In this document: positions 8,486-17,253 of the stretch, one piece after another
How positions within the stretch are numbered: position 1 is the first letter of the stretch
How the letters are laid out: each line of letters begins with the position of its first letter
DNA from: Basilea psittacipulmonis DSM 24701
GTDB lineage: Bacteria; Pseudomonadota; Gammaproteobacteria; Burkholderiales; Burkholderiaceae_B
Direction of reading: 5' to 3'
Assembly: GCF_000743945.1 (NCBI RefSeq)
Contig: NZ_CP009238.1
Coordinates: 1,550,001 to 1,614,000, forward strand
DNA: 64,000 bases
Notes under the pieces: generated by a model
Database searches by the model: none
The model's input: the letters and a program-made list of their open reading frames with translations, nothing else
What the model was told of the DNA's origin: nothing
Made by a program: the position numbers and the translations under genes

Positions 8486-9538
8486 TTGAACACACCTGAA
8501 TTTGAAATTGCTGGTAGAAAAATTGGCGCCCATTACGATCCGCTCATTATTTGTGAAATTGGCATTAACCACGAAGGTAGTTTAAAAACTGCCAAAGAGA
8601 TGGTCGATGCCGCTCATTTAGCAGGTGCAGAAATCATCAAACATCAAACACATGTCTGCGAAGATGAGATGTCTGATGAAGCAAAACAAGTGATTCCAGG
8701 CAATGCCGATGTATCCATTTATGAAATTATGGAACGTTGTGCATTAAGTGAAGCAGATGAAATAGCATTGAAAGAATACGTCGAATCCAAAGGCATGATT
8801 TTTATCAGCACTCCGTTTTCTCGAGCCGCGGCCTTACGTTTACAACGAATGAACATTCCTGCTTATAAGATTGGATCAGGTGAGTGCAATAACTATCCAC
8901 TTATCAAACTTATCGCTAGCTTTGGCAAACCCATTATTCTTTCAACTGGGATGAACACCATTGCCAGCATCCAAAAATCGGTCAATATCATCCGTGAAGC
9001 AGGCGTACCTTATGCCCTACTTCATTGTACGAACGTTTATCCAACTGCTTACGAAGACGTGCGTTTAGGAGCAATGGTTGAACTTCAAGAAGCCTTTCCT
9101 GATGCGGTAATTGGATTATCTGATCACACCTTAAATAATTTTGCTTGTTTAGGTGCAGTAGCGTTAGGTGCATCGATTTTGGAAAGACATTTCACCGATC
9201 ACAAAACCCGTCCAGGACCCGATATTGTCTGTTCAATGGACCCTTATGAATATCAGGAACTATCAGAAGGCTCAAAAGCACTGAAAAGAATGCGAGGCGG
9301 TCACAAAGATAGCGTAGTAAGTAGTGAAAAACCTACGAAAGACTTTGCATTTGCTTCCGTCGTTGCTGACCAAGATATTCATGCAGGTGAATTATTAAGC
9401 GAACAAAATATCTGGGTTAAACGCCCTGGTACAGGTGATTTCAGTGCTGATGATTATGAGAAACTTATCGGTAAGAAAGCCTTAACCGACATCAAAAAAG
9501 GGGCTCAACTCAAAAAAACGGATATTGAATCTCTTTAA
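8486..9538 (+). CDS. neuB: N-acetylneuraminate (nonulosonate) synthase
   Basis: A 350-residue enzyme that condenses PEP with ManNAc (or a related hexosamine) to give sialic acid. The TIM-barrel part opens with CEIGINHEGSLKTAKEM, has KHQTH, FISTPFSRAAALRL, YKIGSGECNNYPLI and LHCTNVYPT, and ends near residue 280. A C-terminal antifreeze-like SAF domain follows (ASVVADQDIHAGELLSEQNIWVKRPG to the end). The start is TTG at 8486 with AAGGAT 5 bases upstream; no ATG gives a better N-terminus. It is the last gene before a terminator. Whether the product is Neu5Ac or legionaminate is not decided by sequence inspection. Confidence 0.9.
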   Translation: MNTPEFEIAGRKIGAHYDPLIICEIGINHEGSLKTAKEMVDAAHLAGAEIIKHQTHVCEDEMSDEAKQVIPGNADVSIYEIMERCALSEADEIALKEYVESKGMIFISTPFSRAAALRLQRMNIPAYKIGSGECNNYPLIKLIASFGKPIILSTGMNTIASIQKSVNIIREAGVPYALLHCTNVYPTAYEDVRLGAMVELQEAFPDAVIGLSDHTLNNFACLGAVALGASILERHFTDHKTRPGPDIVCSMDPYEYQELSEGSKALKRMRGGHKDSVVSSEKPTKDFAFASVVADQDIHAGELLSEQNIWVKRPGTGDFSADDYEKLIGKKALTDIKKGAQLKKTDIESL

Positions 9539-9544
9539 CAAACA

Positions 9545-9592
9545 GGCTATCAGGATGTCTGTACCTTCATTCTGATAGCCATCTATATTTTT
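9545..9592 (+). terminator. Rho-independent terminator after neuB
   Basis: GGCTATCAG (9545-9553) pairs with CTGATAGCC (9572-9580), and the stem extends inward by GATG/CATT with one G-T pair. A T-rich tail follows (ATCTATATTTTTATTTT). It lies 6 bases after the neuB stop. Confidence 0.8.
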
Positions 9593-9593
9593 A

Positions 9594-9830
9594 TTTTGCG
9601 ACAACTAATCTAAACCACCAACAGTCAAGAAGCTGTTTAAACCTTAGTTTCGTGACGACTAACTTAAGCTACTCATCATCACAACTGTCAAGACGCATCA
9701 GATCTCAGTTTCGTGCCGACTAATTTAAACTAGCGATCATCAATCCTCATCAGTTCTCAGTTTCGTATCGACTAATTTAACCCAGCGATCATCAGGTCTA
9801 GAGATACTTTAGTTTCGCGTCACTCAATCC
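9594..9830. repeat. Degenerate tandem repeat of about 52-61 bp units
   Basis: In this gene-free stretch between neuB and the deaminase gene, the phrase AGTTTCG recurs at 9646, 9707, 9759 and 9811, preceded by a weaker copy at about 9595. Units 2-4 share the longer consensus AGTTTCGTNNCGACTAATTTAA followed by AGCGATCATCA. Spacings are 51, 61, 52 and 52. No open frame runs through it and it has no CRISPR-like regularity. Confidence 0.7.
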
Positions 9831-9874
9831 GTAAACAGGCCTATAATGAATAAGGCCAATCATTACATGATTTC

Positions 9875-10885
9875 TTAGTCATGCTGAGAAACGGCTTCAA
9901 TTCTTTCGTACCAGTATGTTTTCTCTTCTTGGCTTAAACTCGAGGCTTTAAATGAATTTAAACATAATTGTTTTACATCATCTTTGCTGAGATTTAATGC
10001 ATGGGTAATCTGATAAAAATTCGCATTCATATACCCACCAAAATAAGCAGGATCATCTGAATTTATCGTAACGCAAACACCTTTGTCTAACATTTTCTTT
10101 AAATTGTGATGTTTGAGATGATTGACGACTTTCAAGGCCAAATTACTCAACGGACAAACAGTTAATGGTATTTGTTCGTCCACCAATCTTTGCATTAACA
10201 CATCGTCTTCTTGAGAACGAACGCCGTGATCAATTCTACTTACATCCAAAGCGTCCAATGCTCCCCAAACGTAGGAAGCTGGCCCCTCTTCGCCCGCATG
10301 AGCAACACGCATCAATCCTAATTCTTTGGCTTGTTGAAAGACATCTGAAAATAATTCTGGCGGAAAACCTAATTCTGACGAATCCAAGCCCACCCCTTTA
10401 ATAAGAGATAAAAAAGGTTTGGCTTGTTCTAAGGTTTTGATCGCATCATCCTGTGGCAAATGACGCAAAAAACACATGATCAATTCACTACTGATACCGT
10501 ATTGTTTTTTCGCATCTTGACACGCTTTTGACAAACCATTAATCACCACACCAAAACTCACCCCTCGATGTGTATGCGTTTGGGGATCAAAAAATATTTC
10601 CGTGTGCACGACATTATCTTCATAACAACGCTGAAAATAAGCCATCGCGAGATCATAGAAATCTTGTTCATGTAATAGAACGCTCGCCCCTGCATAATAA
10701 ATATCTAGAAACGACTGCAAATTATGAAACTGATAAGCCTGTTTAACTTCTTCCACACTTGCATAGGGAATCGATACCTGATTACGTTGTGCCATTTCAA
10801 ACATCAATTCAGGTTCGAATGTTCCTTCGATATGAAGATGTAATTCTGCTTTGGGTAAAGCGTCTATATACTGTTCTATTGTCAT
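9875..10885 (-). CDS. Adenine deaminase of the adenosine-deaminase fold
   Basis: A 336-residue amidohydrolase. Metal ligands are H16 and H18 in AELHLHIEG, then H196 and catalytic E199 in VAHAGEEGP, a His in SRIDHGVRS, and D277/D278 in INSDDPAYFGGY. General annotation would say adenosine deaminase, but the N-terminal block HIEGTFEPELMFEMAQRN and the SDDPAYFGG loop are characteristic of the subgroup shown to deaminate adenine (fungal Aah1-type and Pseudomonas members). I therefore lean to adenine to hypoxanthine. It would act in cytoplasmic purine salvage. It stands alone, leftward, separated from the TRAP operon by about 45 bases. Confidence 0.75.
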   Translation of the reverse strand: MTIEQYIDALPKAELHLHIEGTFEPELMFEMAQRNQVSIPYASVEEVKQAYQFHNLQSFLDIYYAGASVLLHEQDFYDLAMAYFQRCYEDNVVHTEIFFDPQTHTHRGVSFGVVINGLSKACQDAKKQYGISSELIMCFLRHLPQDDAIKTLEQAKPFLSLIKGVGLDSSELGFPPELFSDVFQQAKELGLMRVAHAGEEGPASYVWGALDALDVSRIDHGVRSQEDDVLMQRLVDEQIPLTVCPLSNLALKVVNHLKHHNLKKMLDKGVCVTINSDDPAYFGGYMNANFYQITHALNLSKDDVKQLCLNSFKASSLSQEEKTYWYERIEAVSQHD

Positions 10886-10930
10886 CGATCGTCGCCATAA
10901 TAAAAGATGGCGTTATTTTACAGTAAAACA

Positions 10931-12901
10931 TCATGCATTTTTAACTGAGCATGATTTCTTGTAATTTATCAGCAAACATATCGCAACGAGACACATCCCC
11001 AACATATCGGTAACGGCTTCGGGTGCAATTAACATGATGCCACCAACGGCTAATAGCACTCTTTCAAACCAAGATAACGCAACGCTAAAATACCCCTCAA
11101 CCGCACTGGATAAGCTGATCACACCAATCACTGATGTCACGATAACAAAAACGATTTGATGCCAAGCGGGAAGTGAAAAGGCTTTTGCAGTCATCTCAAC
11201 GCCCGTAATATCAATCATCAACATCTGAGGGTTATATACAAACATGAAAGGAATAATAAAACCTGCCAAGGCCAATTTCAAAGAATAAAAACCTGTTTTC
11301 ATCGGGTCACCACCAGAAATACCCGCACCCGCAAAGGCAGCTAAAGCAACTGGTGGCGTAATATTAGCAAAGATGCCAAAATAAAAAACAAACATATGAG
11401 CGACTAAAATCGGCACATCAAACTGAGCCAAAGCAGGTGCCGCCATCGTTGCCGTAATAATATAAGCAGGAATAGACGGTAAGCCCATCCCCAATACAAT
11501 TGATGCGACCATCGTTAACAATAAAGTAATGAATAAAGAACCCGCCCCCAAACTAATGATGGACGAAATCAGAACCGTACCAAAACTGGTTAAATTCACC
11601 ACACCAATCACTATCCCAACCACTGCACAAGCTGCGGTAACTGACAAAGAATTTTTTGCACCACTGATTAATGCTTCTAAAATCGCCTTAGGCCCCATTC
11701 GCGTTTCTTTTTTGAACCAACTCACCACAATCGTAAACAAAATGGTGTAACAAGCACAATACCCCACTGGAATAGCATTAGCCAAGCACACTACTAAAAA
11801 GATAATGGGTAAGAGCATATGCCCTCTAAGTTTTAAAACCTTTTTCAGTTCAGGCAACTGATCTTTTGAAAGCCCTTTTAGATTGAATCGTCCAGCACGA
11901 AAATGCACTTGTGCAATCACGCCCAAGTAGTACAAAAGAGCAGGTAACAAAGCGGCTAATGCAATCGTGCCATAACTGACTCCCGTTGTTTCGGACATGA
12001 TAAAGGCACTGGCTCCCATAATCGGTGGAAGAATTTGCCCTCCAACTGATGCAGAAGCTTCGACAGCACCTGCAAAATTTTTGTCATAACCAATTTTTTT
12101 CATCAATGGAATCGTGAATGCACCTGTACCAACCACATTGGCAACCGCAGCACCATTGATACTCCCCATAAACCCACTTGAAATCACCGCCACTTTCGCA
12201 GGTCCACCTTGTTTATTCCCCGCTAAAGCAAGGGCCAAATCATTAAATAATTTCCCCATTCCAGAACGTTCTAAAAACGCACCAAACAAAATAAACAGAA
12301 AAACAAACGAAACAGACGCTCCAATGGCCGTTGAAAAGATACCCTCTGTTTTTAAATACAACTGTCCAAAAATATCTCCTAAATCATAAGGTCTGGTCAA
12401 CAAACTATCAGGCATAAATGACAAGTGGCTGATAAAAGGGTATAACAGGCAAACACCCGCAAATATAGGCAGTATCCAGCCTGTAATACGTCTTGTCGTT
12501 TCCAAAACCAACACCACCATGATAATGGCCATCACGATATCCCAATCATTTGGAATCCCGCCTCTGGTCGTCGTAATCGGCAAGTATTCAACAAAAAGAT
12601 AAACAGAAGTGAGTATCGACAAAATAAAGAAAAGCCCATCAAATATAGAGACACCTTTATGCTTATTCGCACTACGTGAAGGATATAACAAAAAAATCAA
12701 TGCACACGCCACTGAAACATGGACTGAACGTTGCAGTATAGTGGGCATAGGATAAAAAGTAATGTAAACATGAAAAAGTGAATAAGCCACTGCCAAGGCA
12801 CCCACCAAGTATTTCAACCATGAAGAACGAATGGTACGAGTGACAGATTCTCTATCGTATTTTTCTAATATTTCTTGAGCTTGATGTTCACTTTTATTCA
12901 T
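10931..12901 (-). CDS. TRAP transporter fused permease (DctQ-DctM), TAXI type
   Basis: A 656-residue inner-membrane protein in which the small and large TRAP permease subunits are fused. After a cytoplasmic N-terminus come several membrane segments (SLFHVYITFYP, VACALIFLLYP, LFFILSILTSVYLFV), then the large DctM-like part with FVFLFILFGAFLERSG, GFMGSINGAAVANVVGTGAFTIPLMKK, VEASASVGGQILPPIMGASAF and GMGLPSIPAYI repeats. This SINGAA/GGQ architecture is typical of the permease paired with TAXI-type binding proteins. Such systems drive solute uptake by a sodium or proton gradient. It overlaps the DUF1850 gene by 8 bases and ends the operon. Confidence 0.92.
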   Translation of the reverse strand: MNKSEHQAQEILEKYDRESVTRTIRSSWLKYLVGALAVAYSLFHVYITFYPMPTILQRSVHVSVACALIFLLYPSRSANKHKGVSIFDGLFFILSILTSVYLFVEYLPITTTRGGIPNDWDIVMAIIMVVLVLETTRRITGWILPIFAGVCLLYPFISHLSFMPDSLLTRPYDLGDIFGQLYLKTEGIFSTAIGASVSFVFLFILFGAFLERSGMGKLFNDLALALAGNKQGGPAKVAVISSGFMGSINGAAVANVVGTGAFTIPLMKKIGYDKNFAGAVEASASVGGQILPPIMGASAFIMSETTGVSYGTIALAALLPALLYYLGVIAQVHFRAGRFNLKGLSKDQLPELKKVLKLRGHMLLPIIFLVVCLANAIPVGYCACYTILFTIVVSWFKKETRMGPKAILEALISGAKNSLSVTAACAVVGIVIGVVNLTSFGTVLISSIISLGAGSLFITLLLTMVASIVLGMGLPSIPAYIITATMAAPALAQFDVPILVAHMFVFYFGIFANITPPVALAAFAGAGISGGDPMKTGFYSLKLALAGFIIPFMFVYNPQMLMIDITGVEMTAKAFSLPAWHQIVFVIVTSVIGVISLSSAVEGYFSVALSWFERVLLAVGGIMLIAPEAVTDMLGMCLVAICLLINYKKSCSVKNA

Positions 12902-13361
12902 AACAATTCTCCATGAAAATAGATTGATAATAAGCCGTCTTCATTGGTTTTATCTTTATCTCGGTATAGTCTGGAACGGTGTCCGATATTTTCCATGTGG
13001 TATCCATCCATAAAATCGCTCCCTCCATATTTCTTGATACCACCCAATTCATCTCATCAAAAGAACGATCGATTTGATACGCCACATACCCTTTGGGTGC
13101 ATGAATCACTTTTTCTGCATACGGCGTACCTGCACCGTATGATTGAAAAAAAGTTTTATCTAATTGGATACGTCCATGTTTCAACACATAGTGTTCTTCC
13201 CACATTTGTTTTTCAACGGAATGTCGCCATCTCAAGGCAAAATGATCAGAGGGAATCACACAACTTTTGTCATGCCAATCAATCAACACATAGTCTTTTT
13301 GCCAAAGTAATGCTCCCAAAAAAACTGGGAGCATCAGTACAACAATTATTTTTTTAGACAC
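12894..13361 (-). CDS. DUF1850 protein of the TRAP operon
   Basis: A 155-residue protein with an N-terminal signal/anchor (IIVVLMLPVFLGALLW) followed by a mostly beta extracytoplasmic domain with the DUF1850 pattern FALRWRHSVEKQMWEE and then FFQSYGAGTPYAE. DUF1850 genes are regularly found beside TAXI-TRAP permeases, as here between permease and binding protein; the role is unknown. It starts 4 bases after the binding-protein stop and overlaps the permease gene by 8 bases, so the three are one transcription unit. Confidence 0.75.
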   Translation of the reverse strand: MSKKIIVVLMLPVFLGALLWQKDYVLIDWHDKSCVIPSDHFALRWRHSVEKQMWEEHYVLKHGRIQLDKTFFQSYGAGTPYAEKVIHAPKGYVAYQIDRSFDEMNWVVSRNMEGAILWMDTTWKISDTVPDYTEIKIKPMKTAYYQSIFMENCYE

Positions 13362-13365
13362 AAAA

Positions 13366-14370
13366 TTATTTAGATCGAGACTGATAATATTTCAATGCAC
13401 CTGGATGCATAGGTGCCACAAAGTTCTTATCTGCATTCTCTACATCAATGCCTTTAACCGCTTGATGAGCATTTTCTAAAACAGCCAAATTATCAAAAAA
13501 TGTTTTCGTTAATAAGTAAACATCATTTTCCGATAAATCACTTCTGACTACCAACGCGTTTCTAATCGATGCTGTCACTACAGGTTCATCATTGTCATAC
13601 GTATTGATAGGAATGCTGGTCGTTGAAAAATAGGGAATCGTTTTTGAGATATCGATAACCTTATCAGAAGGAATTTCGATAAGTTGTAAATCAAAACCTT
13701 GTTTTAATTCCAACAAAGAAGCATTTGGCAAACCACTGATTAAAAAGGCTACATCGACTTTTCCAGATCTTAATGCATCAGCCGACTCAGCATAGCCCAA
13801 GAAATCTGGATGAATATCGTCATACGTGATACCAAAACCATTCAGTAAATTTCGAGTGGCCACTTCTGCACCAGAGTTCAATGCACCCACTGCTACACGT
13901 TTTCCTTTAATATCCTCAATTGTTTTAATTCCTGTACCTTTGGAGGTCACTGCTTGAACAACATTAGGATACAAAGCAACAATCTGCGACACCTTATCAA
14001 TCTTCTTATTAAAGTTTCCTGTGCCATTAACCGCATCATTCAATGCGTCAGACATCACAAATGCCATCTCAACCTTACCCTGATCTATCAAATTCAAGTT
14101 TTCAACTGAGGCACCCGTTGTTTGAGTTTTTGAATTCACTTGGTAAGTCTGGCGATAAATTTCAGCCATCGATGTAGCAATAATATTATATGGACCTGAA
14201 GCACCGCCTGTGGCAATCGTCACAAACTTTGTATCTAATTTAGGTGCTTCTGTTTTTGATACTGCACTCACCGCAGTAGGTTCTACTGGTCCTTTATTGT
14301 CTCCGCACGCTGAAAGACCAAAAATTGCTAAAACAGCCAAAACCGCATATTTTCTGTAATTTTTAGACAT
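13366..14370 (-). CDS. TAXI-family TRAP solute-binding lipoprotein
   Basis: A 334-residue protein with lipobox FGLSAC, Cys at 22, so the mature protein is probably a membrane-anchored periplasmic receptor. The TAXI signature FVTIATGGASGPYNIIATSMAEIYRQ is at about residues 50-75; later blocks ENLNLIDQGKVEMAFVMSDA, VAVGALNSGAEVATRNLL and AFLISGLPNASLLEL follow the TAXI pattern. It is the first gene of the leftward TRAP operon. The ligand cannot be predicted; TAXI proteins bind glutamate or other carboxylates in characterised cases. Upstream is an 87-base gap to the ctaG-like gene. Confidence 0.92.
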   Translation of the reverse strand: MSKNYRKYAVLAVLAIFGLSACGDNKGPVEPTAVSAVSKTEAPKLDTKFVTIATGGASGPYNIIATSMAEIYRQTYQVNSKTQTTGASVENLNLIDQGKVEMAFVMSDALNDAVNGTGNFNKKIDKVSQIVALYPNVVQAVTSKGTGIKTIEDIKGKRVAVGALNSGAEVATRNLLNGFGITYDDIHPDFLGYAESADALRSGKVDVAFLISGLPNASLLELKQGFDLQLIEIPSDKVIDISKTIPYFSTTSIPINTYDNDEPVVTASIRNALVVRSDLSENDVYLLTKTFFDNLAVLENAHQAVKGIDVENADKNFVAPMHPGALKYYQSRSK

Positions 14371-14457
14371 ATCTTTCCTCCTTATCCATTCTATCTGATA
14401 ACGTAAGTAGGATATGCGTAGTAATACTAAAAATCAATAAGGGTTTTCCTTAATCGT

Positions 14458-15381
14458 CTAATCTTCTTTAGCACGATTGGCTCGAGCCAAACGCCCTTTT
14501 GACGACAAGCTCAAATAATTCATCAAGGCAACCACCAAACCAAACGTTTCCACCAAGGCTGCTGGCACCCATAAAATAAAAGCACCAAGCCTTTGATCGT
14601 CCATGGAAGAGATATTGACCGCTCGTCCACACAATTCAAACAAAGGATATAAGTTAGTCGTGGTTAACACAATCCATATGCCGACAATAAGTTGGGGCAA
14701 CATGGTAAAGATAGGTGATAGAATTCGTTCTGTTACCGACATCACAGCAGGATGGCCACCCAAGACAAAACGCTGAAAAAATCTGCCTATAGGATGCTTA
14801 GCGGTAATTTTCCTTGGAATACTAGGTCGTCTGTCTAAAATTAAATTCCAATACATAAAGCCTGTTAATACTACAGACCAGTTCATCAAACGATAAAGTT
14901 GCCAGTCCAACATCGCGTAAAACTGGACTTTTGGAATCAACCAAACCAATACTAAGAACACAAATAAGAATGGCACCAACACCTTATTTGTCATTAATCC
15001 TATTAAGCATTTTCCTAACAAGGTATGTTTTAATGACCTAAATCGATAACGTATAGTAAAAGGCATCCCCCTCATCATCACTTGACCGGGATACGATGCC
15101 ATTATCATCAAAGGCGATAAATGATGCAGGATAACGTGTTGAATACGATGAATATAAAAAACACGTTCAGCATAATAATCAAGCTGTGTGTGCATGGATA
15201 GATACAGCAACAACCAACCACTCCAAAACAAGATAGGTCGCCATATGGAAATCGTCATCACACGACTACCACGCCAAAATAACACTGCAGACAGAAGAAA
15301 TAGCACTAATAAAGTAGGAGAGAACTCCCAAGGAACCAATAAATGTAAAACTTCTTCTATACCCACAGCCAATCTATCCAT
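14458..15381 (-). CDS. Cytochrome c oxidase assembly protein, caa3_CtaG family
   Basis: A 307-residue polytopic membrane protein. It has about seven hydrophobic segments and the family His motifs: YLSMHTQLDYYAERVFYIHRIQHVILHHLSPLM (metal-ligand-rich loop, split here as MHTQLD, IHRIQH, LHHL), then a large second half ending in FGLVVALMNYL. Members of this family help insert copper into haem-copper oxidases in the inner membrane, by homology with Bacillus CtaG. No oxidase genes are in the window. It is divergent from the ubiH-like gene (53-base gap). Confidence 0.8.
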   Translation of the reverse strand: MDRLAVGIEEVLHLLVPWEFSPTLLVLFLLSAVLFWRGSRVMTISIWRPILFWSGWLLLYLSMHTQLDYYAERVFYIHRIQHVILHHLSPLMIMASYPGQVMMRGMPFTIRYRFRSLKHTLLGKCLIGLMTNKVLVPFLFVFLVLVWLIPKVQFYAMLDWQLYRLMNWSVVLTGFMYWNLILDRRPSIPRKITAKHPIGRFFQRFVLGGHPAVMSVTERILSPIFTMLPQLIVGIWIVLTTTNLYPLFELCGRAVNISSMDDQRLGAFILWVPAALVETFGLVVALMNYLSLSSKGRLARANRAKED

Positions 15382-15434
15382 TCAACTATAATAAAATGAG
15401 TCTATTTTAAAACATTTTAACCATAGGTTTTGTT

Positions 15435-16604
15435 ATGAATTCATTTGATATTGCAATTCTCGGAGCGGGTCCCGTTGGTTTGTCATTAGCAAGTGCGTTG
15501 GCACAAATGAGTCAAGGGAAATTAAAGATTGCATTATTCCAAGACAAAACACCCGTACTCGATCCAAAGACAGATAAGCGAGTACTGGCCTTAAACTATG
15601 GTAGCCAAGTATTTTTAGAAAAGTACCATCTATGGCCCGAACATATTGCCCCGATTGAACATGTTCATGTTTCACAAAAAGGTTATTTAGGCCGTACCAT
15701 CATTACGCTTCAAGACTTGAAAGTGCCAACATTAGGGGCTTGTGTCAATTACGCAGAACTTTGGTTAACGATGCAACAGGCCTATCTTGATGGCGTAACT
15801 ATTTTTTCATCAGGCAAAGCATTTGTCCAAAAAATTTCAAATCCTGATTTTGTTGTCGTTTCACAGCAATCACCGATTGCAGCATCTAGCACCTCCCAAG
15901 AAATCTATGCTAGATTGGCGATTCAATGCGATGGATCTCAATCACATGATATTGATAAACCTTATCATCAAAGTGCTTTGATTACCGCCGCAACAGTACA
16001 GTTCCCTCAAGCAGGATGGGCTTGGGAACGATTTACACAAGAAGGTCCTTTAGCGGTACTACCTCACCCCAGTATTCCAAACGCCCAATCCATCGTTTGG
16101 TGTACCACTCCCGAAAAGGCCGAATATCTCAAACAGCTCGATGATCCAACATTTTCTCAAGCATTAACACAACACTTTGGTGAACGTTTAGGAAAATTTT
16201 CAGTTTGTGATACAAGAGTCGTTTTTCCATTAGCTCTAAAAGCGAGTCGTACTCTAGTGAATGGACGACATATCGTACTTGGCAATGCAGCCCAAACCAT
16301 GCACCCCGTTGCAGGACAAGGTTTAAACCTAGGTTTACGAGATGTGGCGTGTTTAACATTAAGTTTAAGAGACTGGATCATTCGTCCACAAGCCAATCCT
16401 CAAGCATATTTGAAAGATTTTGAGAAAAGACGTTTTCTAGACAGAAGACTTACTTGGAGCTTAACAGATACCTTGCCCAGAATTACTACCGCAAACTGCT
16501 CACTCATCCATCATGCTTGCGGGCTAGGGTTAATGGGAATGGATGCCATCGCTCCATTACGTGCATTACTTGGCAATCATTTACTAAAAGGATATAGAAC
16601 TTAA
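15435..16604 (+). CDS. ubiH: UbiH/UbiF/VisC-family FAD-dependent ubiquinone hydroxylase
   Basis: A 389-residue flavoprotein monooxygenase. FAD-binding GxGxxG is IAILGAGPVGLSLASAL at residues 6-22; the middle DG motif is AIQCDGSQSHDI; the ribityl-binding GD-type motif appears as VLGNAAQTMHPVAGQGLNLGLRD near residue 280. The Ala in place of Asp in GNAA is common in UbiH. The family hydroxylates polyprenylated phenols in ubiquinone synthesis at the inner membrane. Which ring position (UbiH, UbiF or UbiI role) is not resolvable by eye. It faces ruvC tail to tail across a 120-base gap. Confidence 0.85.
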   Translation: MNSFDIAILGAGPVGLSLASALAQMSQGKLKIALFQDKTPVLDPKTDKRVLALNYGSQVFLEKYHLWPEHIAPIEHVHVSQKGYLGRTIITLQDLKVPTLGACVNYAELWLTMQQAYLDGVTIFSSGKAFVQKISNPDFVVVSQQSPIAASSTSQEIYARLAIQCDGSQSHDIDKPYHQSALITAATVQFPQAGWAWERFTQEGPLAVLPHPSIPNAQSIVWCTTPEKAEYLKQLDDPTFSQALTQHFGERLGKFSVCDTRVVFPLALKASRTLVNGRHIVLGNAAQTMHPVAGQGLNLGLRDVACLTLSLRDWIIRPQANPQAYLKDFEKRRFLDRRLTWSLTDTLPRITTANCSLIHHACGLGLMGMDAIAPLRALLGNHLLKGYRT

Positions 16605-16727
16605 AGGGATGATCAGGTGAAAGGCTATCTATCTAATTGGATAAATGCCTCTGTCATCCAATTGATGATTACAAGACTCGATCGCTCGATACTCGTTTTA
16701 ATTGATTCAATATCCACCGATACAGTA

Positions 16728-17252
16728 TTATTTAAAACGGCCCGCACGAATAGCGGTATATGATTGGCCTTGTAATTTCTCCGACAATGGCTTGGTGTGA
16801 GCATGACAAATCGCACAGGCTAAAGCATCCGCCGCATCAGGAGAGGGAGCACTATTTAAATTCAAGAGATACTTCACCATTGTTTGCACTTGTGTCTTAT
16901 CGGCATGACCTTTTCCCACCACAGATTTTTTAATTTGCAAAGCGGTATATTCGGTCACTTCTAAATCAGAATCTGCCAAAGCACACAAACAAGCCCCTCT
17001 CGCCTGCCCTAGTAAAAGTGTTGAATTAGGGTTAGTATTAACAAAAACCTTCTCTATACAGGCTTCATCAGGATGATACCGATCCGCTATCTCTCGAATA
17101 TTATCTAAGATGACTTTCAAACGTAAGGCCAGCGATAAGTCTGTATCAATGACAATCGTACCACTGGCTACCCATGAAAGTTTCTGGCCTTGAGCATCGA
17201 TCACACCAAAGCCCGTTTTTCTAAGACCGGGATCAATTCCTAAAATACGCAT
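16728..17252 (-). CDS. ruvC: Holliday junction resolvase RuvC
   Basis: A 174-residue endonuclease that cuts Holliday junctions after RuvAB branch migration. Acidic active-site residues are visible: D7 in [17 protein letters not shown], a Glu in [15 protein letters not shown], and the C-terminal Asp pair in [16 protein letters not shown]. It lies 1 base downstream of purH, in a leftward run purH-ruvC, while ruvA and ruvB are together farther upstream. This split ruv arrangement is typical of betaproteobacteria. Confidence 0.96.
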   Translation of the reverse strand: MRILGIDPGLRKTGFGVIDAQGQKLSWVASGTIVIDTDLSLALRLKVILDNIREIADRYHPDEACIEKVFVNTNPNSTLLLGQARGACLCALADSDLEVTEYTALQIKKSVVGKGHADKTQVQTMVKYLLNLNSAPSPDAADALACAICHAHTKPLSEKLQGQSYTAIRAGRFK

Positions 17253-17253
17253 A

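Noticed and set aside
9594..9830. CRISPR array
   Set aside because: Repeats are degenerate, spacers are not uniform and no cas genes are nearby.
16635..16663. Hairpin AATTGGAT/ATCCAATT between ubiH and ruvC as a terminator
   Set aside because: The stem is 8 bp and AT-rich with a 13-base loop and no T-run on either strand.
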